DNA of 64,000 bases from an uncultured Corynebacterium sp. GTDB taxonomy: Bacteria > Actinomycetota > Actinomycetes > Mycobacteriales > Mycobacteriaceae. Position numbers and translations under genes: made by a program. The stretch's first letter is position 1, and every line of letters starts with the position of its first letter. The DNA is taken from the NCBI GenBank assembly GCA_943914465.1, contig CALUCD010000001.1, forward strand, positions 62,001-126,000, read 5' to 3'. Below the pieces are notes generated by a model. It saw only the letters and a program-made list of their open reading frames with translations. It searched no databases and was not told the origin of the DNA. Shown here piece by piece: positions 17,470 through 25,405 of the stretch.

Positions 17470-17934
17470 TTAGTGCGTACCGGTCGAGCCGTAACCGCCT
17501 TCTCCTCGGTCCGTGTCATCAAGTTCCTCAACCTCAACGAAGTCCGCCAGCTCAACTCGCTGAACCACGAGCTGGGCAATGCGCATACCGCGGGTAATCT
17601 CGATCGGAACCTCGGCATCGGTGTTGAGAAGACACACCTTGATCTCCCCACGATAACCAGCATCGACCGTGCCCGGCGTATTAACTATGCTCAAACCATG
17701 TTTCGCGGCCAGGCCTGACCGCGGATGGATCAGTCCGACTGTTCCTGGCGGTAACGCAAGCGCGATACCGGTCTTGACCAACGCACGCGCACCAGGCGCG
17801 AGCGTGATGTCCTCCGCCGCGTAAAGGTCCGCGCCGGCGTCACCGGGATGGGCGCGTTGAGGCAGTGGTAGCTGGGGGTCGAGGCGCTTGATGCGAATCT
17901 GCCCGAGTGGCTGGATCTCATCGAAATTGCTCAC
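17470..17934 (-). CDS. dut: dUTP diphosphatase
   Basis: Trimeric dUTPase of 154 residues that hydrolyses dUTP to dUMP, keeping uracil out of DNA and supplying thymidylate synthesis. Motif 1 (HPGDAGADL), motif 2 (HPRSGLA), motif 3 (NTPGTVDAGYRGE), motif 4 (RIAQLV) and the C-terminal closing motif 5 (GGYGSTGTH) are all complete. The GTG at 17934 lies 8 nt after a TAGTGT hexamer, so the mRNA is likely leaderless; an upstream GTG at 17943 would overlap the -10. Confidence 0.95.
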   Translation of the reverse strand: MSNFDEIQPLGQIRIKRLDPQLPLPQRAHPGDAGADLYAAEDITLAPGARALVKTGIALALPPGTVGLIHPRSGLAAKHGLSIVNTPGTVDAGYRGEIKVCLLNTDAEVPIEITRGMRIAQLVVQRVELADFVEVEELDDTDRGEGGYGSTGTH

Positions 17935-17941
17935 TTGCCCC

Positions 17942-17947
17942 ACACTA
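17942..17947 (-). promoter_or_regulatory. -10 element for leaderless dut
   Basis: Minus-strand TAGTGT; a start site 7 nt downstream falls at 17935, one base before the GTG. Confidence 0.6.
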
Positions 17948-17997
17948 CGTCAGCACCCCCGGCCGCGGCACAATGCAAACCCGGTGGCGCCCTGAAC

Positions 17998-18003
17998 TAA
18001 AGT
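17998..18003 (+). promoter_or_regulatory. -10 element for leaderless DUF3093 gene
   Basis: TAAAGT places transcription start near 18010, 2 nt before the GTG at 18012. It is back-to-back with the dut promoter 50 nt away. Confidence 0.6.
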
Positions 18004-18011
18004 TTCAAACC

Positions 18012-18554
18012 GTGACCGACAACAACGTTTCCACCTCTCCCGTCGGCGCTGCGGTGCCACAGGTGCTCTACACGGAACGGCAGTGGGTCCCTTGGTACTG
18101 GTGGGCAGCTGGGATTGGGCTCAGCTTTCTCCTGGCTGCGCAGTTTGCATTGAACCGAAACATCTGGTGGTTCGCCGGAGCCGTGGTTGTGGGTGGCGCG
18201 CTGCTGGCCTGGTTCCTCATCTGGCTATCGCGAACCGTGATTCGTGTTGAGCGTGATCCTGACGGCACTCGATGGTTCATGGTCGATGACGCAAATCTGC
18301 CTCATACCGCCGTTGCTCGCGCAATGGTCGTGCCGGCTTCGGCGCGTCAGAACGCGTTGGGGAGGCAGCTGGATCCGGCGGCGTTTCTCATCTCGCATGC
18401 CTGGGTTGCGGAGCATATTCTTTTGGTGCTTGACGATCCTGAAGATCCCACACCGTACTGGATGGTCTCAGCGCGAAACCCAGAAGCAGTCTTAGCGGCG
18501 TTCCTGCCCGAGGAGCGCCGCCCGGAGCACCACGGTAGCGATGGGGCCCAGTAG
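18012..18554 (+). CDS. DUF3093 family membrane protein
   Basis: A 180-residue protein with two adjacent N-terminal transmembrane helices (WYWWAAGIGLSFLLAAQFAL and a second around AVVVGGALLAWFLIWL), then a soluble domain with VIRVERDPDG and AWVAEHILLVLDDPEDPTPYW. This is the DUF3093 family (compare Rv2698), always next to dut. Function unknown; no catalytic motif. The GTG start is set by the -10 at 17998. It converges on the DUF4193 gene with 3 nt between stops. Confidence 0.82.
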   Translation: MTDNNVSTSPVGAAVPQVLYTERQWVPWYWWAAGIGLSFLLAAQFALNRNIWWFAGAVVVGGALLAWFLIWLSRTVIRVERDPDGTRWFMVDDANLPHTAVARAMVVPASARQNALGRQLDPAAFLISHAWVAEHILLVLDDPEDPTPYWMVSARNPEAVLAAFLPEERRPEHHGSDGAQ

Positions 18555-18557
18555 CGG

Positions 18558-18851
18558 CTACTCGCAGTCCAAGCAGATCATGGATCCATCGGGTTCAATG
18601 TGCGCTAAGCGCTTGCGTTTTTGAACAAGAAAGCAGGATGCGCAGGTGAACTCATCATCCTGACGCGGTTTCACTTCGACGTTGAGTTCTTCGCCAGTCA
18701 GGTCCTGGGTGGGCAATTCGAAGGGCTCGACAATTTCACCGTCGTCATCCATGCTGCTACCCGCAACTTCGGCCGCCTTGAGCCCTTCAAGCGAATCGGT
18801 TTCAATATCGTCGTCCATCCGGCGACGCGGAGCGTCGTAATCAGTAGCCAT
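18558..18851 (-). CDS. DUF4193 family zinc-ribbon-like protein
   Basis: A 97-residue acidic protein with two Cys pairs at the C-terminus (CASCF and CLDCE), a probable treble-clef or ribbon zinc site. The first half is charged and probably unstructured; the segment VKPRQDDEFTCASCFLV is the family hallmark (compare Rv2699c). Conserved throughout Mycobacteriales next to DUF3093; role unknown. ATG preceded by GGAGG. Confidence 0.85.
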   Translation of the reverse strand: MATDYDAPRRRMDDDIETDSLEGLKAAEVAGSSMDDDGEIVEPFELPTQDLTGEELNVEVKPRQDDEFTCASCFLVQKRKRLAHIEPDGSMICLDCE

Positions 18852-19132
18852 GGTAGGAATCCTCCAACGTTCGCAATCCAGTTAAGCATCCAGCTAGAGC
18901 GCTTGTTCAGCACGCCGTTGTTGCGGAATACTAAATCACGGATGTGCATCTGTCATCTGCGCACGTCAATTGGGGTAACGGCAGTAGTTTGTTTCGTATC
19001 CAGCTGGCAGGTTGCGCCTGCAGAACCGAGCAGATCGAGGAATCGATCCCACGGTTAAGGCGGCGCAGCGATCCACGAGCGTGACCACTGACCAATAAAA
19101 TGGGCTCATAGCATTGGGCGCACAGGAGGACT
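18852..19132. other. Spacer upstream of the small membrane protein
   Basis: 281 nt with no convincing coding frame. It holds the DUF4193 promoter side and the signals for the gene at 19133. In relatives this stretch plus the next gene is where cei and suhB lie; no trace of either is readable in any frame. Confidence 0.5.
19096..19101 (+). promoter_or_regulatory. -10 element for small membrane protein
   Basis: TAAAAT, the best hexamer in the spacer, gives a leader of about 25 nt containing AGGAGG at 19124-19129 just before the ATG. Confidence 0.45.
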
Positions 19133-19489
19133 ATGAGCAAAAATCTTGCGATGGCCGCAACGATGACAATGGTGCTTTCCATTATTTTCGGGGCTACGGG
19201 CAATACCAATTTGATGTATGCGCTAACAGCGTTTGCCGGTGCAGAAACAATTTTTGCGCTGGTCGTTGCGTATAAATCCAAATCTTTCCGACCTGTTTCC
19301 GCCCAAGAACTATGGATCTACAGCATCCTCATTGTTATTGGGACTGCAGCCACGTTCATGTTTACATTCCCGGCTGGGCTACCTCTGTTTGTCCCGGCTT
19401 TTATGGCTATCTTCCGCAACCGCGAGCCCGCCGGAGCTGCCTCGCATGAGGGCTCGTTAATGTCTGGGGGACACGTCAAGCGCAGTTAG
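19133..19489 (+). CDS. Small four-helix membrane protein of unknown function
   Basis: A 118-residue protein with a strong ribosome site (AGGAGG) and about four hydrophobic segments: residues ~8-22, 27-46, 60-80 and 82-93, ending in a short basic tail. I do not recognise a family. Base composition is clearly more AT-rich than both neighbours, with runs such as ATTATTTTCGG, suggesting transfer or relaxed selection. It occupies the DUF4193-ppgK gap where cei and suhB are expected. It is not Cei, which has one helix and a LytR_C domain. Confidence 0.65.
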   Translation: MSKNLAMAATMTMVLSIIFGATGNTNLMYALTAFAGAETIFALVVAYKSKSFRPVSAQELWIYSILIVIGTAATFMFTFPAGLPLFVPAFMAIFRNREPAGAASHEGSLMSGGHVKRS

Positions 19490-19522
19490 CCTCAGGCAAG
19501 TTCCAGACGAGGCGTGTTCGCG

Positions 19523-19528
19523 TACACT
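19523..19528 (+). promoter_or_regulatory. -10 element for ppgK
   Basis: TACACT places transcription start at about 19535. This allows either leaderless translation from ATG 19536 or a 40-nt leader with AAGGAG before GTG 19575. Confidence 0.5.
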
Positions 19529-19574
19529 GCGGGGCATGATTACCAGGGGCTTAGCTGAAGGAGTGGGCGGCGGT

Positions 19575-20351
19575 GTGCGAACCGAAAACCTCGGCTTAGG
19601 GGTAGACGTTGGGGGTTCTGGGATCAAAGGCGCCATTGTTGATCTTGGCTCCGGGGAGTTCCACACCGAACGGGTCAAGATTGCTACACCGCAGCCTGCC
19701 ACACCCGACGCAGTGGCCGATGTGGTCGCCGACATCGTACGTCAACTCGGGTGGGACGGCCCTGTGGGGATTGCGTTGCCGTCCGTCATTCAGCATCAAA
19801 CTGCGCGCACCGCCGCGAACATCGATGATTCTTGGATTGGCACCGATGTCCAGGAACTTTTCGCCAGCCGCATCGATCAGCGCTCGGTGACAGCGCTCAA
19901 CGACGCTGACGCTGCCGGGCTTGCCGAAGTTGCCTTCGGGGAGGCGCGAGCACAGCAAGGAGCGGTCATATTCTTGACTTTTGGCACCGGCATTGGCTCT
20001 GCCTTCTTCACTGAGGGCAAACTCTTCCCTAACACTGAACTCGGACATCTGCTTATCGACGGTACCGAGGCGGAACACCTCGCGTCTTCGGCAGTGAGAG
20101 ACAAGCTGGAGCTCAGCTATACAGACTGGGCAAAACGGGTCGATGTCGTGCTGCACGAATTTGACCGGCTCTTCAACCCCTCTGCATTCATCGTCGGCGG
20201 TGGCATTTCGCGCAAAGCTGAACGCTGGGTACCCAAGCTCTCCGTTGAAGTTCCTGTCATCCCTGCACGGCTACGCAACCGAGCGGGAATCGTGGGCGCC
20301 GCAATGGCCGCGCACGGCGCTGCTGCGGCTGTCGAGGCCGTTGAACCATGA
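19575..20351 (+). CDS. ppgK: Polyphosphate glucokinase
   Basis: ROK-family sugar kinase of 258 residues that phosphorylates glucose with polyphosphate or ATP, giving a PTS-independent route into glycolysis. The phosphate-binding loop GVDVGGSGIKG is at the N-terminus, with the catalytic Asp in ALNDADAAG, FGTGIGSA for phosphate, and the polyphosphate-kinase segment ELGHLLIDG. The GTG at 19575 is chosen for AAGGAG 11 nt upstream and agreement with the usual N-terminus; ATG 19536 would add 13 residues. It is immediately before sigA, as in relatives. Confidence 0.92.
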   Translation: MRTENLGLGVDVGGSGIKGAIVDLGSGEFHTERVKIATPQPATPDAVADVVADIVRQLGWDGPVGIALPSVIQHQTARTAANIDDSWIGTDVQELFASRIDQRSVTALNDADAAGLAEVAFGEARAQQGAVIFLTFGTGIGSAFFTEGKLFPNTELGHLLIDGTEAEHLASSAVRDKLELSYTDWAKRVDVVLHEFDRLFNPSAFIVGGGISRKAERWVPKLSVEVPVIPARLRNRAGIVGAAMAAHGAAAAVEAVEP

Positions 20352-20365
20352 GCGCAATGGCGCGT

Positions 20366-20385
20366 CGAAAAGCATAAGCTTTTCG
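20366..20385 (+). terminator. Hairpin downstream of ppgK
   Basis: Perfect 8-bp arms CGAAAAGC/GCTTTTCG with loop ATAA, 15 nt after the ppgK stop. No T-run follows, so termination may be partial. Confidence 0.5.
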
Positions 20386-20421
20386 CTGCGGTGGGTCGCT
20401 CGTGTAACGCTCACCACCGAT

Positions 20422-20430
20422 TGTTAGGAT
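20422..20430 (+). promoter_or_regulatory. Extended -10 promoter of sigA
   Basis: TGT followed by TAGGAT forms an extended -10 (TGn-TAnnnT). The leader to the GTG at 20560 would be about 120 nt and contains a stem CCGGGG/CCCCGG around 20500. Confidence 0.45.
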
Positions 20431-20559
20431 GAGCATTCTGAAAAGTGGGACGGAGTTCCGTAACCTAGTTGGCCTACCCCAGGCTTTCCGGGGATTGGGA
20501 GCAACCCCGGCAACGGCCGGGACGAGTGTGCGATGTATCGGATAAGCGAAAGGGCGTTT

Positions 20560-22104
20560 GTGGCAGCCAGCGAAGCTTCAAGCAAGAACCCCGTCGATCA
20601 TGCGGCTGTGGACAGCCTCGGCGGTGACGCTATTAGCGATGCCGCCGGTGAAGCTACCCAGCCAGCACCCGCGGTGAAAAAAGCAGCCAAAAAGACCGCA
20701 AAGAAGGCCGCTAAAAAGACGGCCCGCAAAACCGCCAAGAAAACGGTGAAGAAGGCTGCGAGAAAAAAGGTAGCCAAAAAAACCACGAAACGGTCAGCCG
20801 AAGAGTCAACTGCGTCGGCGCAGCCTGGCGTTTCACCGGCAGGTGAAGATGCAGACAGCGCTGACGCATTGCTCGAAGGTGACGCCGCAGAGCTCGATGA
20901 CCTTGCTAGCGAAGCCGACGGTGCTGATGACTACGACCCCGAGATCCTCGATGAAGACGATGAAGACGCCGAATTCGACACCGAGCTCGATGAGGACCTT
21001 GAAGGTGAACCACTCGACGACGAACTTGGGGTAGCCAACGAGGATGAGGACGACGAAAACGCCGGAGGCGACGAGGATGAAGACGACGAGGACGGGGAGT
21101 CCTCAGTCTGGGACATTGAGGAGTCAGCTGCGCTACGGCAGGCGCGAAAGGATGCTCAGCTCACCGCGTCGGCCGATTCGGTTCGCGCATACCTGAAGCA
21201 GATCGGCAAAGTCGCTCTGCTCGACGCCGAGCAGGAGGTGTCTCTCGCGAAACGCATCGAGGCCGGCCTGTACGCCCAGCACCGCCTCGACGAGATGATC
21301 CGCGCAGCCGAAGAGGGTGACAAAGATGCCAAACTCACGCCTGCTGTGAAGCGGGATCTGCGTGCTGTAGCGCGCGACGGGCGCAAAGCGAAGAACCACC
21401 TGCTTGAGGCGAACCTGCGCCTCGTTGTTTCCCTCGCCAAACGCTATACCGGTCGGGGGATGGCGTTTTTGGACCTGATCCAGGAGGGTAACCTGGGGCT
21501 AATCCGCGCTGTTGAGAAATTCGACTACTCGAAGGGCTATAAGTTTTCCACGTACGCCACGTGGTGGATCCGCCAGGCAATTACCCGGGCAATGGCAGAC
21601 CAGGCGCGCACCATTCGCATTCCGGTGCATATGGTTGAGGTCATCAACAAGCTTGGGCGTATTCAGCGTGAGCTCTTGCAGGATCTTGGCCGCGAGCCGA
21701 CCCCACTTGAGCTAGCGAAAGAAATGGATATTACCGAGGAGAAGGTCCTCGAAATCCAGCAGTACGCCCGCGAGCCGATCTCATTGGATCAGACGATCGG
21801 CGACGAGGGCGACAGCCAGCTTGGTGACTTCATCGAGGATTCCGAAGCAGTCGTGGCGGTTGACGCGGTCTCGTTTACGTTGCTGCAGGACCAGCTGCAA
21901 GATGTGCTGCACACCTTGTCCGAACGGGAAGCCGGGGTTGTCCGCCTCCGCTTCGGCCTGACAGATGGTATGCCTCGCACACTCGATGAGATTGGCCAGG
22001 TTTACGGCGTCACGCGGGAACGAATCCGCCAGATCGAATCAAAAACGATGTCGAAACTGCGCCACCCGTCACGTTCTCAGGTGCTTCGCGACTACCTCGA
22101 CTGA
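20560..22104 (+). CDS. sigA: Primary sigma factor SigA
   Basis: Housekeeping sigma-70 of 514 residues. The N-terminus holds a long Lys/Ala repeat (KKTAKKAAKK style, residues ~30-75) and an acidic stretch rich in Glu/Asp (residues ~85-190), as in other actinobacterial HrdB-type factors. Region 2 has NLRLVVSLAKRYTGRG, FLDLIQEGNLGLIRAVEKFDY and YATWWIRQAITRAMADQ; region 4 has an HTH in EIGQVYGVTRERIRQIE. The GTG at 20560 has GAAAGG 6 nt upstream; ATG 20533 is in frame with a weaker site. Confidence 0.96.
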   Translation: MAASEASSKNPVDHAAVDSLGGDAISDAAGEATQPAPAVKKAAKKTAKKAAKKTARKTAKKTVKKAARKKVAKKTTKRSAEESTASAQPGVSPAGEDADSADALLEGDAAELDDLASEADGADDYDPEILDEDDEDAEFDTELDEDLEGEPLDDELGVANEDEDDENAGGDEDEDDEDGESSVWDIEESAALRQARKDAQLTASADSVRAYLKQIGKVALLDAEQEVSLAKRIEAGLYAQHRLDEMIRAAEEGDKDAKLTPAVKRDLRAVARDGRKAKNHLLEANLRLVVSLAKRYTGRGMAFLDLIQEGNLGLIRAVEKFDYSKGYKFSTYATWWIRQAITRAMADQARTIRIPVHMVEVINKLGRIQRELLQDLGREPTPLELAKEMDITEEKVLEIQQYAREPISLDQTIGDEGDSQLGDFIEDSEAVVAVDAVSFTLLQDQLQDVLHTLSEREAGVVRLRFGLTDGMPRTLDEIGQVYGVTRERIRQIESKTMSKLRHPSRSQVLRDYLD

Positions 22105-22133
22105 CCGACGTTTTTACCCACGAAATGTACAAG

Positions 22134-22157
22134 GGCCACCGGTGATGCTCCGGGGCC
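22134..22157 (+). terminator. GC-rich hairpin downstream of sigA
   Basis: GGCCaCCGG pairs with CCGGGGCC around loop TGATGCT, with one bulged A, 30 nt after the stop. It lies between the convergent sigA and DUF4190 genes. Confidence 0.4.
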
Positions 22158-22192
22158 TATACAGCCCGCATAGCTTTCGCGAGGATGGATCG

Positions 22193-22780
22193 TTAGCTAT
22201 CGAGATCGTTAAAGATGCTCCCCGGGTTATCGCCGAGTTCCCGCTCGAGGCATTCCTGCAAGGCGGTCATGTCGTCAAGGTACGGCTCGCAGGCCTCCAC
22301 CGTGCCATCTTCGAGCACCTGCTTCGCAAAGATGAAGCCAAAAACGCCGATCGCCAGTGCTAAGAGGGTTGCCACCGCACCAAGCGACAACCCGGCGATA
22401 GCCATACCCTTGCGGGCATTCGCCGGAGTGGCCAGGCTCGCCTGCTGTAACACAGCTGCTCGCCGTATCCCCATCACGCCAAGCACAATTGCGACAATTC
22501 CCAACACAAACGCGAGCGGGAAAAACAGCAATAGCAGGGGAAATGCGATTATGCCCACGATCATGGCAGCGAGTGCAACACCATTTTCTCCCTGTGGTGC
22601 AGCTTGCAATCCGAACTCACCGCCGGACTGGTCGTACGCTCCGTACGGGGGCTGATATGCAGCGTTGTTGTCTCGCACCGGGTCGAACCCAGGCGTTGTG
22701 TAGTCTGAGTAGCCCTCGGGGTGTTGAAACCCACTGGGGTCAGGCTGGCTCCCGTACGCATTATTCGGGTGGTTGGTCAC
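22193..22780 (-). CDS. DUF4190-domain membrane protein
   Basis: A 195-residue protein: a Pro/Tyr/Gly/Asn-rich cytoplasmic N-terminus (residues ~1-75), a DUF4190-type pair of helices (VALAAMIVGIIAFPLLLLFF and FVLGIVAIVLGVMGIRRA), then a third helix around residues 140-160 and a short acidic exterior tail with two Cys (EACEPYL, LQECLER) that could form a disulfide. GTG start with AGAGG 7 nt upstream. Such proteins are common in Actinobacteria; no enzymatic role is known. Confidence 0.75.
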   Translation of the reverse strand: MTNHPNNAYGSQPDPSGFQHPEGYSDYTTPGFDPVRDNNAAYQPPYGAYDQSGGEFGLQAAPQGENGVALAAMIVGIIAFPLLLLFFPLAFVLGIVAIVLGVMGIRRAAVLQQASLATPANARKGMAIAGLSLGAVATLLALAIGVFGFIFAKQVLEDGTVEACEPYLDDMTALQECLERELGDNPGSIFNDLDS

Positions 22781-22870
22781 GTCACAACCTCTCTCGTTCA
22801 GACGCGTTGATTTTTTCCAATAGTGCAAATTGCGCACCTATCCTACCCGCCTCGTGTCTACAAGTTGGCG

Positions 22871-24580
22871 TTACCAATCACGTAAGTATGCGATCCGGTC
22901 CCGCAGTTGTTCGGCGTTACACAGCGCGGTAGGAGGGCCCCCGCAAGCGTTTCGGGCTTCGGTGTGGATCGCGCCGTGAGGCCTGCCGGTCTTGCCGGCG
23001 ACGATGCTCACCCGGGCGTTGAGCTCTTTGCGCAGCTGAGCGATCTCATCGGCCTCTAATGTCGCTCCCCCACCGTTGACACTGCCATCGTTTAGCTCAG
23101 CCCGGCGCGAGTTGTCCTCCGCCTGCTGGGCGTCGAGCTGCTCGCTTTGACGCTTACGCAGCAAGACCCTCACCTGCTCTGCATCGAGCAGGCCCGGTAG
23201 GCCCAGGAAGTCCTGTTCTTCCGCCGAACCGGCAAACGTGGGCGTTCCGTAAGTCGAGCCGTCGAAAATGAGGGAGTCAAGCTCGGCCGAGGCCCCGATT
23301 GCCTCGTAGTTTGGCTGTATGTCTGGCTCATTCTGCGTGCGATTCGCCTGCTCCAGCAGCTCGTCAGACCACCCGCTGTCTCGGTGGGGTTTGCCCAACA
23401 CATGGTCGCGTGACGCCTCCATCCCCTCCGCCAGCTGCAGGAGGACAGGAACTGACGGGACAAAGACCGAGGCGACCTCTCCAGGCACTCGCGACCTCAC
23501 AAAACGCCCTATTGCCTGCGCAAAAAATAGCGGCGTTGCGGCAGATGTGGCATAGACCCCGACCGCAAGCCGGGGGACGTCGACGCCCTCGGAGACCATC
23601 CGGACTGCGACCATCCATTCGTCGCTGGACTGGGCAAACTCCGCGATCCGATCTGACGCACCCGGCTCGTCAGACAGTACAACGGTGACTGGCGTGGTAC
23701 TGAGTTGCTCCAAGATGCGGGCGTAGGCGCGGGCTGTGGCCTGGTTCGTGGCTATAACCAGACCGCCGGCGTCGGGCATCGAGGTGCGCAGTTTCAGCAA
23801 GCGGGTGTGGGCGGCTTGCAGGACGGCCGCGATCCAATCGCCTTTTGGGTCGAGCGCCGTGCGCCATGCTTTCGCTGTTTGCTCTGCGGTCAGTGGCTCA
23901 CCGAGCCGCGCCGAGTATTCCTCGCCGGCGGAATCTTTCCACTGTGCCTCCCCTGAGTACGCGAGGAACACGACCGGACGGACCACCCCGTCGCGCAGCG
24001 CTTCAGCATATCCATAGGTGTAGTCAGCTTCTGAGACACGGTGACCATTCCCGTCTTCAACATAACGAACAAACGGGATAGGCGAATCATCTGAGCGAAA
24101 CGGGGTTCCAGTCAACGCGAGACGATGTTCGACATCGTTATATGCCTCATAGACTCCATCACCCCAGCTTTTAGCATCACCGGCGTGATGGATCTCATCA
24201 AGAATGACAAGCGTGCGGCGCGCGCTCGCCACCGCATGATGCTTAAACGGGTGCATTCCCACTTGCGCGTACGTCACCACAATGCCGTCGTAGGCCGGGT
24301 TCACTGCTGATGCATTGGTGAAGTTCGGGTCAAGCGCAAGCCCAAAGCCTCTCGCTGCATCTGCCCATTGATGCTTGAGATGTTCGGTGGGAACGACCAC
24401 GATAATTCGCTGTACCGCCTTGGTGGCATGAAGCTGCCGGGCGAGTGTCAGTGCAAACGTCGTTTTGCCGGCGCCTGGCGTAGCAACCGCGAGGAAGTCG
24501 CGCGGCGCGTCACGCAGAAACAAGTCGAGGGCCTCGCGCTGCCAGGCTCGCAGCGAAGGCCCCGGGGTCGACGATGTCAC
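22871..24580 (-). CDS. DEAD/DEAH-box helicase (SF2)
   Basis: A 569-residue superfamily 2 ATPase. Motif I is ATPGAGKTTFAL, motif II DEIHHAG, motif III LALTGTPFRSD, and motif VI-like QAIGRFVRSR closes the C-terminal RecA lobe at about residue 370. A poorly conserved charged C-terminal part follows. Related to UvrB/type III restriction-like helicases; substrate unknown. The same gene stands between sigA and DUF3039 in relatives. Its start overlaps the DUF3039 stop by 4 nt, so the two are coupled. Confidence 0.87.
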   Translation of the reverse strand: MTSSTPGPSLRAWQREALDLFLRDAPRDFLAVATPGAGKTTFALTLARQLHATKAVQRIIVVVPTEHLKHQWADAARGFGLALDPNFTNASAVNPAYDGIVVTYAQVGMHPFKHHAVASARRTLVILDEIHHAGDAKSWGDGVYEAYNDVEHRLALTGTPFRSDDSPIPFVRYVEDGNGHRVSEADYTYGYAEALRDGVVRPVVFLAYSGEAQWKDSAGEEYSARLGEPLTAEQTAKAWRTALDPKGDWIAAVLQAAHTRLLKLRTSMPDAGGLVIATNQATARAYARILEQLSTTPVTVVLSDEPGASDRIAEFAQSSDEWMVAVRMVSEGVDVPRLAVGVYATSAATPLFFAQAIGRFVRSRVPGEVASVFVPSVPVLLQLAEGMEASRDHVLGKPHRDSGWSDELLEQANRTQNEPDIQPNYEAIGASAELDSLIFDGSTYGTPTFAGSAEEQDFLGLPGLLDAEQVRVLLRKRQSEQLDAQQAEDNSRRAELNDGSVNGGGATLEADEIAQLRKELNARVSIVAGKTGRPHGAIHTEARNACGGPPTALCNAEQLRDRIAYLRDW

Positions 24581-24828
24581 TTCCGGCGCAGCCCCTTATA
24601 GATCCGTTCACAGTCTGCGCACACAGGCGATCCCGGCTTGGCTTGTTTTTTGACCGGGAATGTCTTTCCACAAAGGGCAACTACCATCTTGCCGGAGACT
24701 GCCGAGTCGACGATTTGATCTTTTTTGACGTAGTGGAAGAACTTCGGGGTCCCATCGTCAGTGGTAGACGATGTGTCCTCCCTGAGATCAGGGCGTTGCA
24801 GAGTCGTCGTTTTCACGGCCTCCATCAT
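24577..24828 (-). CDS. DUF3039 family protein
   Basis: An 83-residue protein with the family pattern TLQRPDLRED, GTPKFFHYVKKDQI, VALCGKTFPV and GSPVCADCERIY. The Cys residues (C in ALCGK and the CADC pair) suggest a small zinc site. Conserved in Actinobacteria next to DUF3099 and sigB (compare Rv2708c). Start is uncertain: adjacent ATGs at 24828 and 24825, or a TTG at 24837. Divergent from DUF3099, with less than 50 nt between starts. Confidence 0.82.
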   Translation of the reverse strand: MMEAVKTTTLQRPDLREDTSSTTDDGTPKFFHYVKKDQIVDSAVSGKMVVALCGKTFPVKKQAKPGSPVCADCERIYKGLRRK

Positions 24829-24862
24829 GCCCCACAATGCGCCGGAACTTAAGCCAGCGAGC

Positions 24863-24868
24863 TAACCT
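24863..24868 (+). promoter_or_regulatory. -10 element for leaderless DUF3099 gene
   Basis: TAACCT ends 8 nt before the ATG at 24877, giving a predicted transcript start within 2 nt of the codon. Confidence 0.55.
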
Positions 24869-24876
24869 CGGAGAGT

Positions 24877-25347
24877 ATGGGCGTTTCCGGTGACCACTTC
24901 CACAACCCCCAGACGGTTGATGTAGAGGCACAACACACCGATTCGCGACGCCGCCTGCGTTCCAAGAGCAAGCGCGCACTCATCACCGATGCCCAGCGAT
25001 CGCCTGAGCAAAATAGACGCAGTCGCGAGACGAGGTACATGATCTTACAAGGGGTGCGACTCCCCTTCATTGCGTTGTCCCTTGTCGCCGCGTTCATCTG
25101 GGGGAACTGGACCCTCGCCAGCATCTTTTTTCTGATCTCGGTTCCTCTACCCTGGGTCTCAGTCATGGTGGCTAACGGGCAAGGAGAGGTTCGTGATGCC
25201 CGCGCGAAGAACGTGTATAAACCCGCGGCTGTTCGTGAGGAGCAACGACTCGCTGCTGAGCGCCGCGCTGCCCTTGAAAATACCGCATCACCTGCGACAC
25301 CCGCAGCCCCCACGACCATCGATCACGACGAACCTACGACGCGCTAG
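24877..25347 (+). CDS. DUF3099 family membrane protein
   Basis: A 156-residue protein: basic N-terminus with KSKRALITDA, the family signature before the membrane region, then two hydrophobic helices (LPFIALSLVAAFIWGNW, IFFLISVPLPWVSVM) and a charged C-terminus. Matches the DUF3099 family (compare Rv2709), which stands beside DUF3039 and sigB. Function unknown. The mRNA is probably leaderless. Confidence 0.82.
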   Translation: MGVSGDHFHNPQTVDVEAQHTDSRRRLRSKSKRALITDAQRSPEQNRRSRETRYMILQGVRLPFIALSLVAAFIWGNWTLASIFFLISVPLPWVSVMVANGQGEVRDARAKNVYKPAAVREEQRLAAERRAALENTASPATPAAPTTIDHDEPTTR

Positions 25348-25405
25348 ACACGGCAGACACGGTAGGCACATCACGACTTAGGAGGTTTGAAGAGGTTTGA
25401 ATACG

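Noticed and set aside
20640..20800. Lys/Ala codon repeats that look like a tandem DNA repeat
   Set aside because: This is the low-complexity N-terminal region of SigA typical of actinobacterial primary sigma factors; the codons vary.
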